Shown: positions 12,703 through 25,752 of the stretch, in pieces | Layout of the letters: every line of letters begins with the position of its first letter | Numbering within the stretch: the first letter of the stretch is position 1 | Assembly: GCA_037447655.1 (NCBI GenBank) | Contig: JBBHKE010000410.1 | Span: 1 to 64,000, forward strand | Direction: 5' to 3' | From: Zygnema cylindricum | Lineage: Eukaryota; Streptophyta; Zygnematophyceae; Zygnematales; Zygnemataceae | Length of the DNA stretch: 64,000 nucleotides | Made by a program: the position numbers and the translations under genes | The notes under the pieces: model-generated | Seen by the model: only the letters and a program-made list of their open reading frames with translations | Databases searched by the model: none | Told to the model about the DNA's origin: nothing

Positions 12703-12710
12703 CCGCAGGG

Positions 12711-13440
12711 GAAGCCCTCTTCACCGTCGCTCTACGGTATCGTGAAAAAAGAACGATTCGTACGATTTGCGAGGCGACTTTTTTATCCCGTACGGCTCGG
12801 TTACATTTATGTCGTTTGTGTCAAAATTGCCGTACGACACATTTGTCGAAAAATGCCACGTCGTCAGCCCCTCCGACAGTCGTAAGAATCCGCAGTTTTA
12901 CATACGGCGAACGGTACTGTACATGTGTCCCGTCGTGTACGGCTTTTCCTTTTCGTAACTCTATTTCCGCTACCGTGGGCGATATCGCTTTTTTGTGAAC
13001 GAATCGGTGTACGGCATTTCAGAGTCAAAAACTGCGCTAGGAGTTCGAAACAACATCCGCACGGTTCGCACGCTGGCCGTCCGCCTCAGCGATCATCCTA
13101 CGGTGTCCGTGCGTCCTTGCGTGCGGACTTGGATTGCTCCACAGACCGCAGGCAGTAAAAAGGTCCGTTCTGTTCTTTCCCATCTTCCGTTACAGCGCGC
13201 GCTCTCTTCCATATTTTCATCGATCGACGATGTGCGACTGTACACAACAACACCGATTCGGCGCCCCCAAATTTTGACCTTCCAACCAAAAATAGAATAA
13301 CTTTTTTTGTTTTTTCTGTTAAGCTAATATAGGTACGGTTTGATTAGCGTCAACGACTCTGATTTGGGCTATTTCTAAATAATGTAGTGTACCAAATGTG
13401 TCCGTCCGTATTAAAATTGCTACGGAAAACGTACAACTGC
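12711..13440. other. Host sequence after the hAT element; no recognised gene
   Basis: This is the continuation of the CpG-bearing sequence interrupted by the hAT element. Several frames of 60-104 codons overlap on the + strand, with none preferred by any motif. I see no defensible gene. Confidence 0.4.
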
Positions 13441-15600
13441 ACAGAAAAGGTGTGGGGAAGAAAGAGAGTGAGAGCGAGAGACGGGGAGGAAGAGAGAGAG
13501 AGGGAGAGGGAGAGGGAGAGAGAAAGAGAGGTGAGAGAGAGACAAAGAGTGAGGGTGAGTATGAGAGTAAGAATGGGAACTAGTGGGAGAGTGAGAGTGT
13601 GAGGGAGGTGGGTGAAAGCGATTGTGAAACGAGGGTGGGAGTAGGAATTACGGCGAGAGTGAGAGCGAGGGAGAGAGAAAGAAGTGGGGGGGCGGGGCTG
13701 AGAGCGGAAGGCAAGAGAAAGTGAGGGGAAGGAGGGGAGTGGGGAAAATGAGAGTGATTAATGTATAGAGGGGAGAGGAGTGGACGAGAGAAGGGAAGAG
13801 AGAGAGAGAGAGAAGAAGAGGGGACAACGAGATGAGGTTGTAGGGAGGTGAGGGGAGGGGGGGAGACAGGGGAGAGAAGGGAAGAGGGGGTAGAGGAGAG
13901 GTCGAGGGAGGATTTTTGGTACCTGATTGGAAAGGAAAGGAGGGCAATAGAGAGCCAAATGAAGGAGAGAGAAAGAGGAAAAGGGAGAGAGGGGACGAAT
14001 GAGACAAGACATGTGAGGAATAACAAATAGAAAGAGAGAAAAAAAGAAAAGGGAGGGAAAGGGAGAGTTAGAAAAGGGTTGTGGGGAGCGGAGAGAGAGA
14101 GTGGTTTGTGGGGAGAGAAGGGAAGGGAGGGTAGTGAAGAGTGAGAGGGTGGGATTGTGACAAAGAGGAGGGGGAGGAGAGGAAAAAGATATAATCTTAT
14201 GAAAGGGAGGGAGGGGTAAGGGAGAGAGGGGAAGGGAAAGTAGGGGAGGAGGAAAGGAGAAAAGAGTGACGGGAAGTGAGGGGAGAGTCTAAAGGTCAAA
14301 GGTGGGGAGGGGAGGGGATTGAAAATGACGATGATGTGCGAGAGGGAACTGGTAGAGTGAGAGTAGAGTGGGTGTGAGAGTGAACGTGAGTTAGAGAGAG
14401 GGAGAGTGAAAGTGAAGTGACAGTGGGCCAAAGAGCGAGAATGAGTGGTGGTGAGAGAGAGAGCGTGAGCAAGACTTTGAGAGAGTGAGAGTGAGAGCCG
14501 TTCGAGGGAGAGTGAGCAGTGTGAGTGAGCGTGAGAGCAATTTGCGATAGAGTGAGAGTGAGCGTGGTTTGAGAGAAAAATGAGACTGGGAGTGAAAGTG
14601 AGAGAGTCAGTAAATGTGAGAGAGGTTTAAAAGAGAGCGAGGGAGATTGAGAGTGAGAAAGAGTGACGGTGCGAGTGAGAACGATTTAAGAGAGGCTTAG
14701 AGAGTGAAAGTGAAAGTGAGAGTCGAAGTGAGTGAGTGAGTGTGAGTGCGGTTTGACGGAGAGTGCGAGAGTGTAAGAGTGATTTTGTGAGCGAGCGTGA
14801 GAGCGGTAAGAGATAGAGTTAAATTGAGAGCGAAACCTATTCATTTAAGCAAAAGTAAGAGTGAGGGTGGTGTGAGGTTGAGTGAGGGTGAGAGTGAGGG
14901 TAAAAGAGAGTGAGGGTGAGATTGGGAGTTGAAGTGAGAGTGAGCATGGAAGTAAGAGTAAGAGCTGTTTGAGAAAGGGTTGGTGAGCGTGAGGAATAAA
15001 GTTAGCGTGCCATCAAGAAGAGAGAGATTGAGAGTAATAGTGAAAGTGGGAGAGAAAGAGCGATTTGAAAGAGCGAGAAAGAGAGAGAGAGGAGTGGGAG
15101 TGTCAGTGAGCGTGACTGCAGTGGGAGTGAGAGTGACAGTGAAAGAGTAAGCGAGCGTGAGAGCAGTATGAGAGAGATTCGGAGTGTGCGACTCCGGCGC
15201 CCGCCATTGCGTGAAGGCGTCGCGACGGAGCGGGGGGGGGGGGGGGGGGAGGAGCTGCGCCGCACAAGCAGAAGCAGGTTCGAAGAACGCGACGAAGGGG
15301 GAGGGGTTGGCACAGACACCGAGCCGGCCTGCAGCCGCTTTTTGGTGCTTCGTGGCATAAGCACGAAGAAGACGTGCTTCTTCTTCACCATTGGCCGAAG
15401 GTGGGAAGCGACAAAGACCTTGCTCGCTACGCGTCTACGCTGGCGCGACCTTCTTTACGGGAACGTGGCCTTCGTTACGGGGAAGGAGCGAAAAAACATG
15501 TTGAGAGAGAGAGAGAGTAGTGAGAGTCATAGTGAGACCGAATCGAGAGATGGTGAGGGTGAGAGTGAGTGTGAATGTGAGTGTGAGTGAGCGTGAGCGT
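13441..15600. repeat. GA-rich satellite, block 1, with a GC-rich island
   Basis: Purine-rich GAGAGTGAG-type sequence on the + strand, more diverged (GGGAGAGG variants) than the later blocks. A non-repeat GC-rich island sits at about 15175-15500. It contains an uninterrupted run of 18 G at 15232-15249 and a small inverted repeat, gaagaagacgtgcttcttcttc, near 15365-15386. Confidence 0.9.
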
Positions 15601-17042
15601 GAGAGTTGTTCTTTGGTCTAAAAAAGACCGCAGAAGCCACCCAAACTATCATGCAAAAAGCTAAGCGAAGCTAGGCCAATGAACAATCATTTGAAATGCA
15701 TCCTCCATATGCGTACACAGACGCAACAAACAACATTTAGGGTTTCATGGAATAATCAACATAAATAAACCCTATGACAACATCTAAGGTTTGATGGAAT
15801 AATCGACATAAACAAACCCTAGGACAAATGCATAAACAATGCATATCAAACATATATAAAATAACATAAATAAATAATAACAAACAAATGCATTACACAT
15901 AAACAAAAGTATAATCAAATAATCATTATATCATTCAAAGTGCATGACCTAATCGACAACCCTAAAATACTACATCTTTGGTCCCCACTTTACTAACCAG
16001 CATTGATGATTAATTCCTAACAAAGCTCATTCCTATATATACACTTGTGAGCTGTCAATGAATTGCTACATGTCAAAATAGCCAACGTACCTTCCACTAA
16101 GTAGTATTACATCATGAGAACCTATTACGACAAATAATCCTAACTGTAAGTGTACACCTGAAAGTCAACCAATCATAAGCGTACACTTGTCTGCAAGTAC
16201 GACAACACACAAATTAAAATACCGAAACCCTAATTGACCACCTAAATAGAAACTGTAATAATCAACACTAAAATATTAATTCACGTAAGACAAAACAATG
16301 TTGTTTCAAATATTTATACCGACGCGTCCGCAAAATACGCGTCATAAGCGACAACTCGCTTAGTCAATCGTAGATAATTCCACGTAGTGAACCGACATCG
16401 CATATGTACGGTCCACCTAATAATGTTGTTCCAAATATTTACAGGTACACAAAATCTCACAAAATCGTATGCTGACTCATGCTGAGTCACTCAACGAAAC
16501 TCCTCAAATTTTGTCAAACAATCCGGAACGTCCAAAAATAAATATCGTGTGATTGACGCGATTTCGCGTCCCCACTCTTGATAAATAGCGGCGGCCTTTG
16601 TTCGCCGTCCGTGACTCTTATTCGGCACCGTTGATGTCGCGCCGCGTGGTCATAAAAATCCACTTGACGAAACCTCGTCAAACCATCCGAAATTGTCCGT
16701 ACCGCAATTTTGTTCCTCGTCATAAATGCGCCTGTCGCAAATAAAGTACACCTGTCGCATTATGTTTTGTACGGCCAGCGTACATTTTTCAAATACTTCG
16801 AATATTTCAAATCGGATCGCGAAGCGATCCGCCGTCCATTTCCATTTCGTATTCCGTATTTTTCGTACGCTTCTTCGCGTCACTCAATTTGTAATTTACG
16901 TCACTTTAAATTCATCCGTAGAATTACCCCCAATCCGCAAATCCTTTCGAACCTCCACAATATATCGCGTAAATGCGTACGCACGAAACATCACGTACGC
17001 ACGAAACGCCGTGTTCGCACGAAACTAACTTTTCAAAAACAA
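15601..17042. other. AT-rich spacer between GA-rich blocks
   Basis: No gene was recognised. Two tandem copies of a roughly 50-bp unit containing atggaataatc and aaaccct lie at 15735-15835. The part from 16320 to 17040 has scattered CpG and short open frames without motifs. Confidence 0.5.
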
Positions 17043-18644
<1,602 letters not shown>

Positions 18645-19926
18645 TCAAACTAGATGAGTTTCTCAGCGGTCAGGGTTATATCCGGATCAGTTTTGACCAT
18701 TCTATCTATATGTTTGAGGATGAGAATGGTGTCATTTTTATTGCAATCTATGTGGATGATCTGCTTGTGCTCAGTATGTCTTTGGAAAAGATCAATAGGC
18801 TAAAGAAAGATCTGAGAAACAGATTTGATATGAAAGATTTAGGTGAAGCAAAGTACATTTTGGGGATCCAAATGGAGAGAGATAGGGGGAAAAGGATTAC
18901 CAGAATTACTCAAAAAGAAGCAATAGGTAATATGCTTGAGAAATTCTAGATGGAAAAGGCTAACGATTGTACCACTCCCATGGGCTTGAAAAAAATAAGT
19001 GATGGGAGTGTAAGAGTGATGATCTTAGATGATCAGATGAGTCTAGAGGAGAGAGAGTTTATGAAGTCTATCCCTTATAGACAAGTCGTAAGAAGTTTGA
19101 TCTATTTTATGAACTGTACCACGCCAGATATAGCGGCAGCAGTTGGAGTACTTAGTAAGAGTGTTAATGATCCTAGGAAGAGAGACAGGGAGGAGAGAGT
19201 CATGAGATATCTGGTGGGAACCAGAGTGTTATGGTTGCATTTGGGAGGGGAGCACACTGACATCACTACTTGGAGTGATGATTGTTATGGGGACGCACCT
19301 ATGAGAAGATGCACTTCTGGGTATGTGTTGTATGTGGGGGAAGGTGCTTGCTGTTAGAGCAGCAAGCAACAAAAGGTGGTAGCCCAGTCTACTAAGGGGG
19401 CTGAGTACATAGCCTCTTGTTCGACTCCGGAAGAGTTGATGTGGGTCAAGTCCTTGTTGCAAGAACAGGGGTAAATGAAAGAGGGAGTGCATGAAGTGTT
19501 TTGTGATAATCAAGCTGCCATTGCAATGGCAGCTAATCCAAAACATCATTTTAAGGCTAAACATATGGACATAAAAAATAGTTTTGTGAGAGAAAAATTT
19601 GAGAATAAAATTGTGAATCTTGTAAAGATCTGATGAGGAAATGGTGGCTGGTGTGATGACAAAACCGATGCCTTCTCCCAAGTTAAAATATTGCAGAGAA
19701 AAGTGTGGATTAAAACTGAAGTTAAAGTTAGACTAGAAAATAACGGGAGTGTTGAAATTATTAGATTTATAAGGTATTTTCTAGGTCTGAATTTATTAGT
19801 AAAAGTAGGTAAAATAAAAGCGCAGGCATCCTGCCTCCACCTCTTCACTCTACCCCCCATACTTGTTGTAGTCACTGAATGATAGAGAGGCTGGTGGAGC
19901 CATGGCTGCCTCAGCTCCATAGGCAA
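18645..19926 (+). pseudogene. Truncated Ty1/copia element (end of RT, RNase H, part of 3' LTR)
   Basis: The coding part starts inside reverse transcriptase. It has the YVDD catalytic motif at 18749-18760, followed by GEAKYILGIQ, IPYRQVV and the RNase H stretch typical of copia elements. It is closely related to the full-length copia element at 24685-31145. Two in-frame TAG codons (near 18948 and 19354) stand where that relative has Gln and Trp. A polypurine-like stretch precedes TGTTGAAATT at 19750, the start of its 3' LTR, which is cut off near 19926 against the gypsy element. It is a dead fragment. Confidence 0.9.
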
Positions 19927-19929
19927 GAC

Positions 19930-21081
19930 TTAAGAGTGACCTAATTCACTCTCAACAAATGGTTGAGTTCGGTTATCAGTAATCACGGTGATCCGCTTCC
20001 CTTGAACGTAATATTTCCAAACCTCCAACGCATTAATGATGGCTATTATTTCCTTCTCGTGAGTGGCCCAATTAATTTCCGACGTCTTTAGTTTACGACT
20101 ATCATAAGCGATGGGTTGTAGGCCTTGTCTGTTATCTTGCATAAGGATCGCTCCAATAGCCGTATCACTCGCGTCAGTGATTATTGTCCAAAGCAACTCC
20201 GGATTGGAAACCGCTAACACAGGGGCGGTAACCAACCGCTCGTTTAGCATGTTAAAGGCGATCTCCTGCCACGTTTTCCACTCATAAGGCACGTCATTTT
20301 TGAGTAAGTCTGTGAGCGGTGCGGCGATTTTTGCAAATCCCTCCACGAACAATTGATAGTAGGAGCATAGCCTAAGGAAGCTCCTCCACTCCGTGATATT
20401 TTTCAGTTGCGGCCACTCCTTGACTGCCTTGGTTTTGTGGGGATCAACCGCAATTCCATCGCGACTGACCACATGGCTTAAAAACGCCATCTCCTTTTTC
20501 AAAAACTCGCATTTACTCATTTTGGCGTACAACTTATTCTCCCTAAAGATCTGTAACGCGGATTTCAAGTGCTTGATATGGTCCTCTATTGTTTCACTAT
20601 ACACCAAGATGTCGTCCAAGAAGACTATTACGAATGCGTCTAGATATTGCCGGAAGATAGAATTCATCAAATGCCTACAAGTAGCGGGAGCATAAGTCAA
20701 TCCAAATGGCATGACCAGGAATTGGAAATCACCGTACCGTGTCTTGAATACAAACTTCTCCACATCCTCCTCTGCAACTCTAATCTGATGGTATCCACTA
20801 CGCAAATCTATCTTAGAAAAATACCTAGCACCCCTTAGTCTGTCCAAGAACTCGTCGATCTTGGGAAGAGGATAAGCGTTTTTGACCGCTAACTTATTTA
20901 GCGCTCGATAGTCAACACACATACAGAAACCTCTATCTTTCTTGGACACAAAAAGAACGGGGGCTCGATAAGGTGACTTGCTCGGTTGTATGCCCCTAGC
21001 CTCGACCAACTTTGAAAGTTGCTTTTTGAGTTCATCCAACTCGTTATAACTCATCTTATACATCCTGTTGGTCGCGGGCAC
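19930..21081 (-). pseudogene. Gypsy reverse transcriptase and RNase H (383 codons, open)
   Basis: The frame contains the gypsy RT blocks in order: SPYRAPVLFVSKKDR, CVDYRALN, YPLPKIDEFLDRL, KIDLRSGYHQI, FLVMPFGLTYAPAT and the catalytic FLDD near 20615. RNase H follows, with TDASDTAIGA, the ALEVWKYY region and TDN, before the frame ends at 19930. The frame is uninterrupted, but it lacks the RNase H end and integrase, and a stop cuts it off from gag. Confidence 0.92.
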
Positions 21082-21378
21082 TGCTCCAGGAACAAGCTCA
21101 ATTTTGTGGTCTACGTCGCGTTTTGAAGGAAAACCTTCCGGGAGTTTTGGGGGAAAAACATCAACATACTCCCCGAGAAGTTCTGAGGCGTCAACGGAAG
21201 CCTTTCATGGGTCGTCCCCTCTTTTTAATTTGATGTTGGGAGCCTTTTTTACCCACTCATCCGGGATCTCCTCCTTGCTTCCCTCCACGGGTTATACGAC
21301 CGCCATTCCAACTGTTTCCCCTTTTTTGAGTGCCCTCTTAAGCTGTAAAGCCGAAAGCAGACGTCCCTTTTCCAGACC

Positions 21379-22702
21379 TTAGCCAGCCACTCCGGTGTTT
21401 ACATCATAATTTTTTTCACCTTTTCTGACCCTCATACCGTTGTTCCTCCAATCGATTGTCGGATTCCACCTTCGGAGCCACGGTTTCCCCAAGATTACCT
21501 CATGATCGCCGAGCAGTAATACGTGTAGCGTCTCATACCAATAAAAGCTCCCCAAGCAAACCCGCAGTCGAGGTGTACGATGAGTGATTCCAATAGAGGT
21601 GCTATCGGCTAGTTGAACCGACTGATGTTCTCGAACAACTATGAGAGGCAGCTTCAACTTCTTCACCGTCTTCTCGTTGAACAAATTCCCTGACGCTCTA
21701 GATTCCACCAGGAAGCTAACTACGCTACCCCCAATTTTCCCCTGAAAAACCAAGGGGTCTCCACCTTTTCCAGCTAACCTCATGACATTGAGTTTGCCCT
21801 TTCTGGAGTCTTTTCTCCTTGGACATTCTCTAGCCATATGGTGTGAGGAACCACACTGGAAGCATAAACCGTTTTGCCGCCTCCTTTGGAGCTCCTCAAG
21901 GGACAGGTCATTGGTCTTCTTCTTAGTGATCTTCTTCTTTCTTTTAATTGCGTTGACAAAGTCCGCGTCCTCTTCAATTGCCCCGTGTTTCATAGGAGTC
22001 GGACCATCATCCCTTCGGCCTCCTCCGCCACTACTCGATCCAAAATAATAAGACCTACGAAAAGTGAAGTCTACGGAGTCGGTCCCTTCCGCGAACTGAA
22101 CAATTGCTAAGAGACTAGGAGTCGTAATTTCACGTGCAAGCCACTGTTCTACATCCCTCCGAATAGACGCCTTGAGTCCCTTAACATAACGATCCACCGC
22201 CTCATCCTCCGTCATCGTTGGGATTTGAACCTTGCATTCTAAGAATCGTTGTGTGTACTCCAAAACGGAAGTGCGTTGTTTCAGCACCGATATCCTGTCT
22301 CGAGCAACCTTAACGGTGTTCACCGGTTGCCAGCAGTCACGAAGAGAAAGAACAAATAGAGTCCAGTCAGCGGGTACCTCGTCGTTTTCTACCATTGCTC
22401 TTCACCATGCTCATGCTGTCCCCTTCAGTAAACTGCGTAGTGAATCTTATCGCGATCGGACAGGCTGGGAAAATCCTCCAAATAGTTTGCCATCGAAAAC
22501 AACCATGCATCAAGAACTCATCGGGCAATCTCAACTTCGGTCTCCTCAAGTCTCTCTCCATACTTCCATGTGTTCGTTCACCTAGTCGAGTTTCCAAAGT
22601 TGCGACGGTGTCACTCAGGTGAGCGTTGTGCAATCCAACGTTCTCCAATTCCCGAAAGACTCGCTCCAACATATCAGCTGTGGAGACAACGTGACCTTCC
22701 AT
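21379..22702 (-). pseudogene. Gypsy gag and protease region (two frames)
   Basis: The first frame (22367-22702) begins MEGHVVSTADML. The second (21379-22395) continues gag with the retrotransposon gag block RFLECKVQIPTM and a CCHC zinc knuckle, CFQCGSSHHMAREC. The aspartic protease follows, but its catalytic D(S/T)GA triad reads ESRA, so the Asp and Gly are replaced. The late ILGKPWLRRWNP segment is typical of gypsy proteases. The frameshift and the lost active site make it non-functional. Confidence 0.85.
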
Positions 22703-22721
22703 AGTGTCAAGTCACAAAGAA

Positions 22722-22735
22722 TTGCTCCGATACCA
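22722..22735 (-). other. Primer binding site of the gypsy element (initiator tRNA-Met 3' end)
   Basis: On the minus strand the site reads TGGTATCGGAGC, one base short of the LTR. It is complementary, with one or two mismatches, to the 3' end of initiator tRNA-Met, the usual primer of plant LTR elements. Confidence 0.8.
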
Positions 22736-22736
22736 C

Positions 22737-23149
22737 TGTACAAGGAGTAACCTAGACCCGCGTCTATGATGCACAACGGAATATTCCCAAAGATTGCCTC
22801 GTAGCAACAGCAAGGTCACACAGTGTACACAAGAGAAAACTGGAGTTTTATTAATCAGGAAGAGATTACAAGATTGATTGCTCGTTGTTAGAAGTCTGCT
22901 TTCAAAAAAATGTCTCTTTACTAAATCTACTCACTATTTAAAGTAGCTACTTGCCAGGCAATCCGGTACTACGGCTAGTCAACTATGTACACATGGACAC
23001 TCTTTATTAATTTCATCCTATCCATACTAAGTTTTAGAAATTTACACAACAATCTACATTTTGCTACGTTGCTATACTGCTAAGTTGCGTTGCTATGCTG
23101 GGCTAGTCTTACATCGCAGCTGCGCTGCTCTACAATCGCAACTATAACA
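22737..23149 (-). repeat. 5' LTR of the gypsy element
   Basis: On the + strand it runs from TGTACAAGG at 22737 to about ctataaca at 23149, giving TG...CA ends. No second LTR is present to confirm the outer end, which could extend to about 23188, where the GA satellite starts. Confidence 0.6.
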
Positions 23150-23189
23150 GCTTCTCCACTCTGCTTCAATTTTGTAACCCTGTTATAGT

Positions 23190-24684
23190 GAGAGTGAGCG
23201 TGGTTGCGGGAGTGAGACTGAAAGTGAGAGAGAGAAAACCTGTTAAGTGAGAGTGATAGTGAGCGTGACCATACGTGTTAGGTTGAGAGTGATTGCAAGA
23301 GTGAGAGTGAGATTATGAGTGATGGTGATAGTGATTGAGAGTGAGAGAGAGAGTGAGAAAGAGTGAGAGTGAGTGTGAGCAATGCGGTAAGGGTGATAGT
23401 TAGTGTGAGAGAGAGAGAGTGAGAGTGAGCTTGATCCTAAGGGTGATAGTAAGAGTGAGAGTGAGAGTAAGAGTGAGGGTGAGAGACATTGAGAGTGGAA
23501 GGTAGAACGAGAGCGAGAAAGTGAGAAAATATTAAATGAGAGTGATGGTGAGCGTGACCAGACGGTTAGATTGAGTTTGAGTGCAAGAGTGAGAGTGAGA
23601 GTATGAGTGATGGTGAGAGGAAATGAGAGTGAGAGAGAGAAAGAGAGTTCAAGTGAGAGTGAGCATGCGCGTAAAGGTGATAGTGATAGTGAGAGTCATG
23701 GAGAGTGGGAGTGAGTGTGAGAGTGACAAAGAGAGAAAATGTTAAGAGATAGTGATAGTGAGCGTAACCATACGGGTTAGAGTGAGAATGAGTGCAAGAG
23801 TGAGAGTGAGAGTATGAGTGATGGTGAGAGTGAATGAGAGAGTGAGAGTGGGAGTGAGCGTGACCGTAACGGTGATAGTGAGAGTGAGAGTGAGAGTATG
23901 AGTGAGAGTAAATGTGAGAGTGAGAGACATTGTGAGTGGGAGTGAGAGTGAGAGCAAGAAAGAGAGAAAAGGTCAAATGAGAGTGATACTGAGCGTTATC
24001 ATACGAGTTAAAGTGAGTGTGAGTGCAAGAGTGAGAGTGAGAGAATGACTGATGGTGAGAGTGAATGAGAGTGAGAGAGAGAAAGAGTGGGAGTGAGTGT
24101 GAGCATTGACTTAAGGTTCATTGTTAGAGAGAATGAGTGAGAGTGAGAGTGAAAGTAGAGTGAAGGTGAGCGTGAGTGAGAGTGATAGTGGGAGTAAGCG
24201 GGAGTGTGAGAGTGAGAGTAATAGTGAGGGGCATTTAAATTTAGAGTAACACTGAGAGTGAGAATGAGAAAAAATGTTAAGTGAGAGTGATGTGAGCATG
24301 ACCATACGGGTTAGAGTGAGAGTGAGTGCAAGAGTGAGAGTAAGAGTATGAGTGATGGTGATATTTAATGAGAGTGAGAGAGAGAGAGAGAGTGAGAGTG
24401 AGTGTTAGCATGTGGTGAGAGTGAGAGCGAGCATGATTGTAAGGGTGATAATGAGAGTGAGAGTAAGAGTGAGAGTGAGAGTGAGAGTGCGAGGAGTGAG
24501 GGTGAGAAATGAAATACGAGTAAAAGTGAGAGTGACACGGAGAGTGAGGGTGAGAGAGAGTGATAGTGAGAGTGTGAGCGTGTTACAAAGAGTGAGAGTT
24601 AGCGTTATGGTGGAAGTGCGAGTGAGTGTTGGATTGAGAGCGAGAGCGATGGTGAGAGCGAACGAGAGTGAGAGAGGGAGAGTA
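23190..24684. repeat. GA-rich satellite, block 3
   Basis: A GAGAGTGA-type array with a recurring cassette gtgaccatacgggttagag. Cassette landmarks lie near 23267, 23556, 23766, 23997 and 24301, spaced irregularly by about 210-300 bp. It is interrupted at 24685 by the copia LTR. Confidence 0.95.
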
Positions 24685-25739
24685 TGAAACTCTCTGACCT
24701 CCATAAGTCCTCAGAGTAGACAGCTTCAAGAAGCCTCTAGGATAACCCTGACTCCTTTGTGTATCAGCAAGAACAACTGCCACCCTTGCAGACAATAACT
24801 CTGACCACCTTCACCCCTATAAAGGCAAGACTCCCCTGAGTCGATAGCAAAAAAAAATCTATGAATTTGCTCCCCTGAGCAGTAAGTTATGGAGGGTAAA
24901 AGTTGACCTTTTATACAGAAGCTCTCTGGGAGAGAGGATCCTCTCTCCTAATTTTTCTAAGTCCTATCTCTCTCACACACTCTATCTACTGATGTACGGA
25001 GCCAATCATATTCCACTTTCGTACACAAAAGTACAGCTGCCGGTGTACTTTGTGTACGGACATTTTACGACATGGCCTAAATGTCGACACATGTCATATC
25101 CGGATTCGGTGCCGTAATCTCCGAAGATACCATGATCCAATGTAATTTCTCTACGTGTCATCCGATGTGGCTATGACCACAAACCGCCGAAATCTTCTTC
25201 CGCGATATCGGCGCTAATTCCGGCCGTCCGATTAAATTCACATTTAATCGTAGTCGTAATAAACACATGTGCAATATTCGTTTCGCTAAAGAAATAAATG
25301 GGCGGTATTGATTTCTTATCCGTACCGTAATCCGTACTTTTATATTACCGGATCTATGTATCCCGTAAACAATTACAGTTAAATGAATTATCCTACGTAT
25401 TAATGTTTAATTAAATATCAAACCATATAGTACGTTACACTACCTTAAGACTTAACGGCTAAGGTTACCGCTACCGGCTGCTTGCCGTCCGGCAGGTACC
25501 AGGTTCAATTCCTGTGGTCGGCACAAATCTTTTTAGTAAATAAACCCCTAACTAATATATATTTCCCGTAAACCTCTAGATAGCCTAGGTAGCCATGGCT
25601 CTAACTTCCTCTCCAATTTCTTAGTGACTGCGACAAGTTTTAGAGTTGGAGAGAGAAGTTAGAGGTAGACAGCCCCGGCTTCTTTCTATATTTCTATTTA
25701 GACCTAGAAAATACTTTAAACGGATCATTAATTTCTACA
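24685..25739 (-). repeat. 3' LTR of the copia element (1055 bp)
   Basis: On the + strand it begins TGAAAC and ends TTTCTACA (TG...CA). It aligns over its full length with 30091-31145 with scattered substitutions. At 25502-25512 it contains ggttcaattcc, a match to the tRNA box B consensus. Confidence 0.95.
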
Positions 25740-25752
25740 CTCCCCTTATTTT
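25740..25752 (-). other. Copia polypurine tract
   Basis: On the minus strand AAAATAAGGGGAG abuts the 3' LTR start TGTAGAAA. This is the expected plus-strand priming site. Confidence 0.85.

Larger units (their letters stand above)
19930..23149 (-). mobile_element. Ty3/gypsy element, 5' part (LTR, gag, protease, RT, RNase H), truncated
   Basis: Read on the minus strand, the order is LTR, primer binding site, gag, zinc knuckle, protease, reverse transcriptase and RNase H. It stops at 19930 inside the RNase H/connection region, against the copia fragment. Integrase and the 3' LTR are missing. Gag is split by a frameshift near 22380, and a stop separates the gag-protease frame (21379-22395) from the RT frame (19930-21081). 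It is a dead element. Confidence 0.9.

Noticed and set aside
13441-15600. Possible CRISPR-like or regular direct-repeat array
   Set aside because: There are no constant repeats with unique spacers. It is a degenerate simple-sequence satellite in a eukaryotic context.
25440-25530. A true tRNA gene
   Set aside because: Only a T-arm and acceptor-like end are visible. No matching 5' acceptor strand, D arm or anticodon arm can be folded, and the segment is inside an LTR in both copies.
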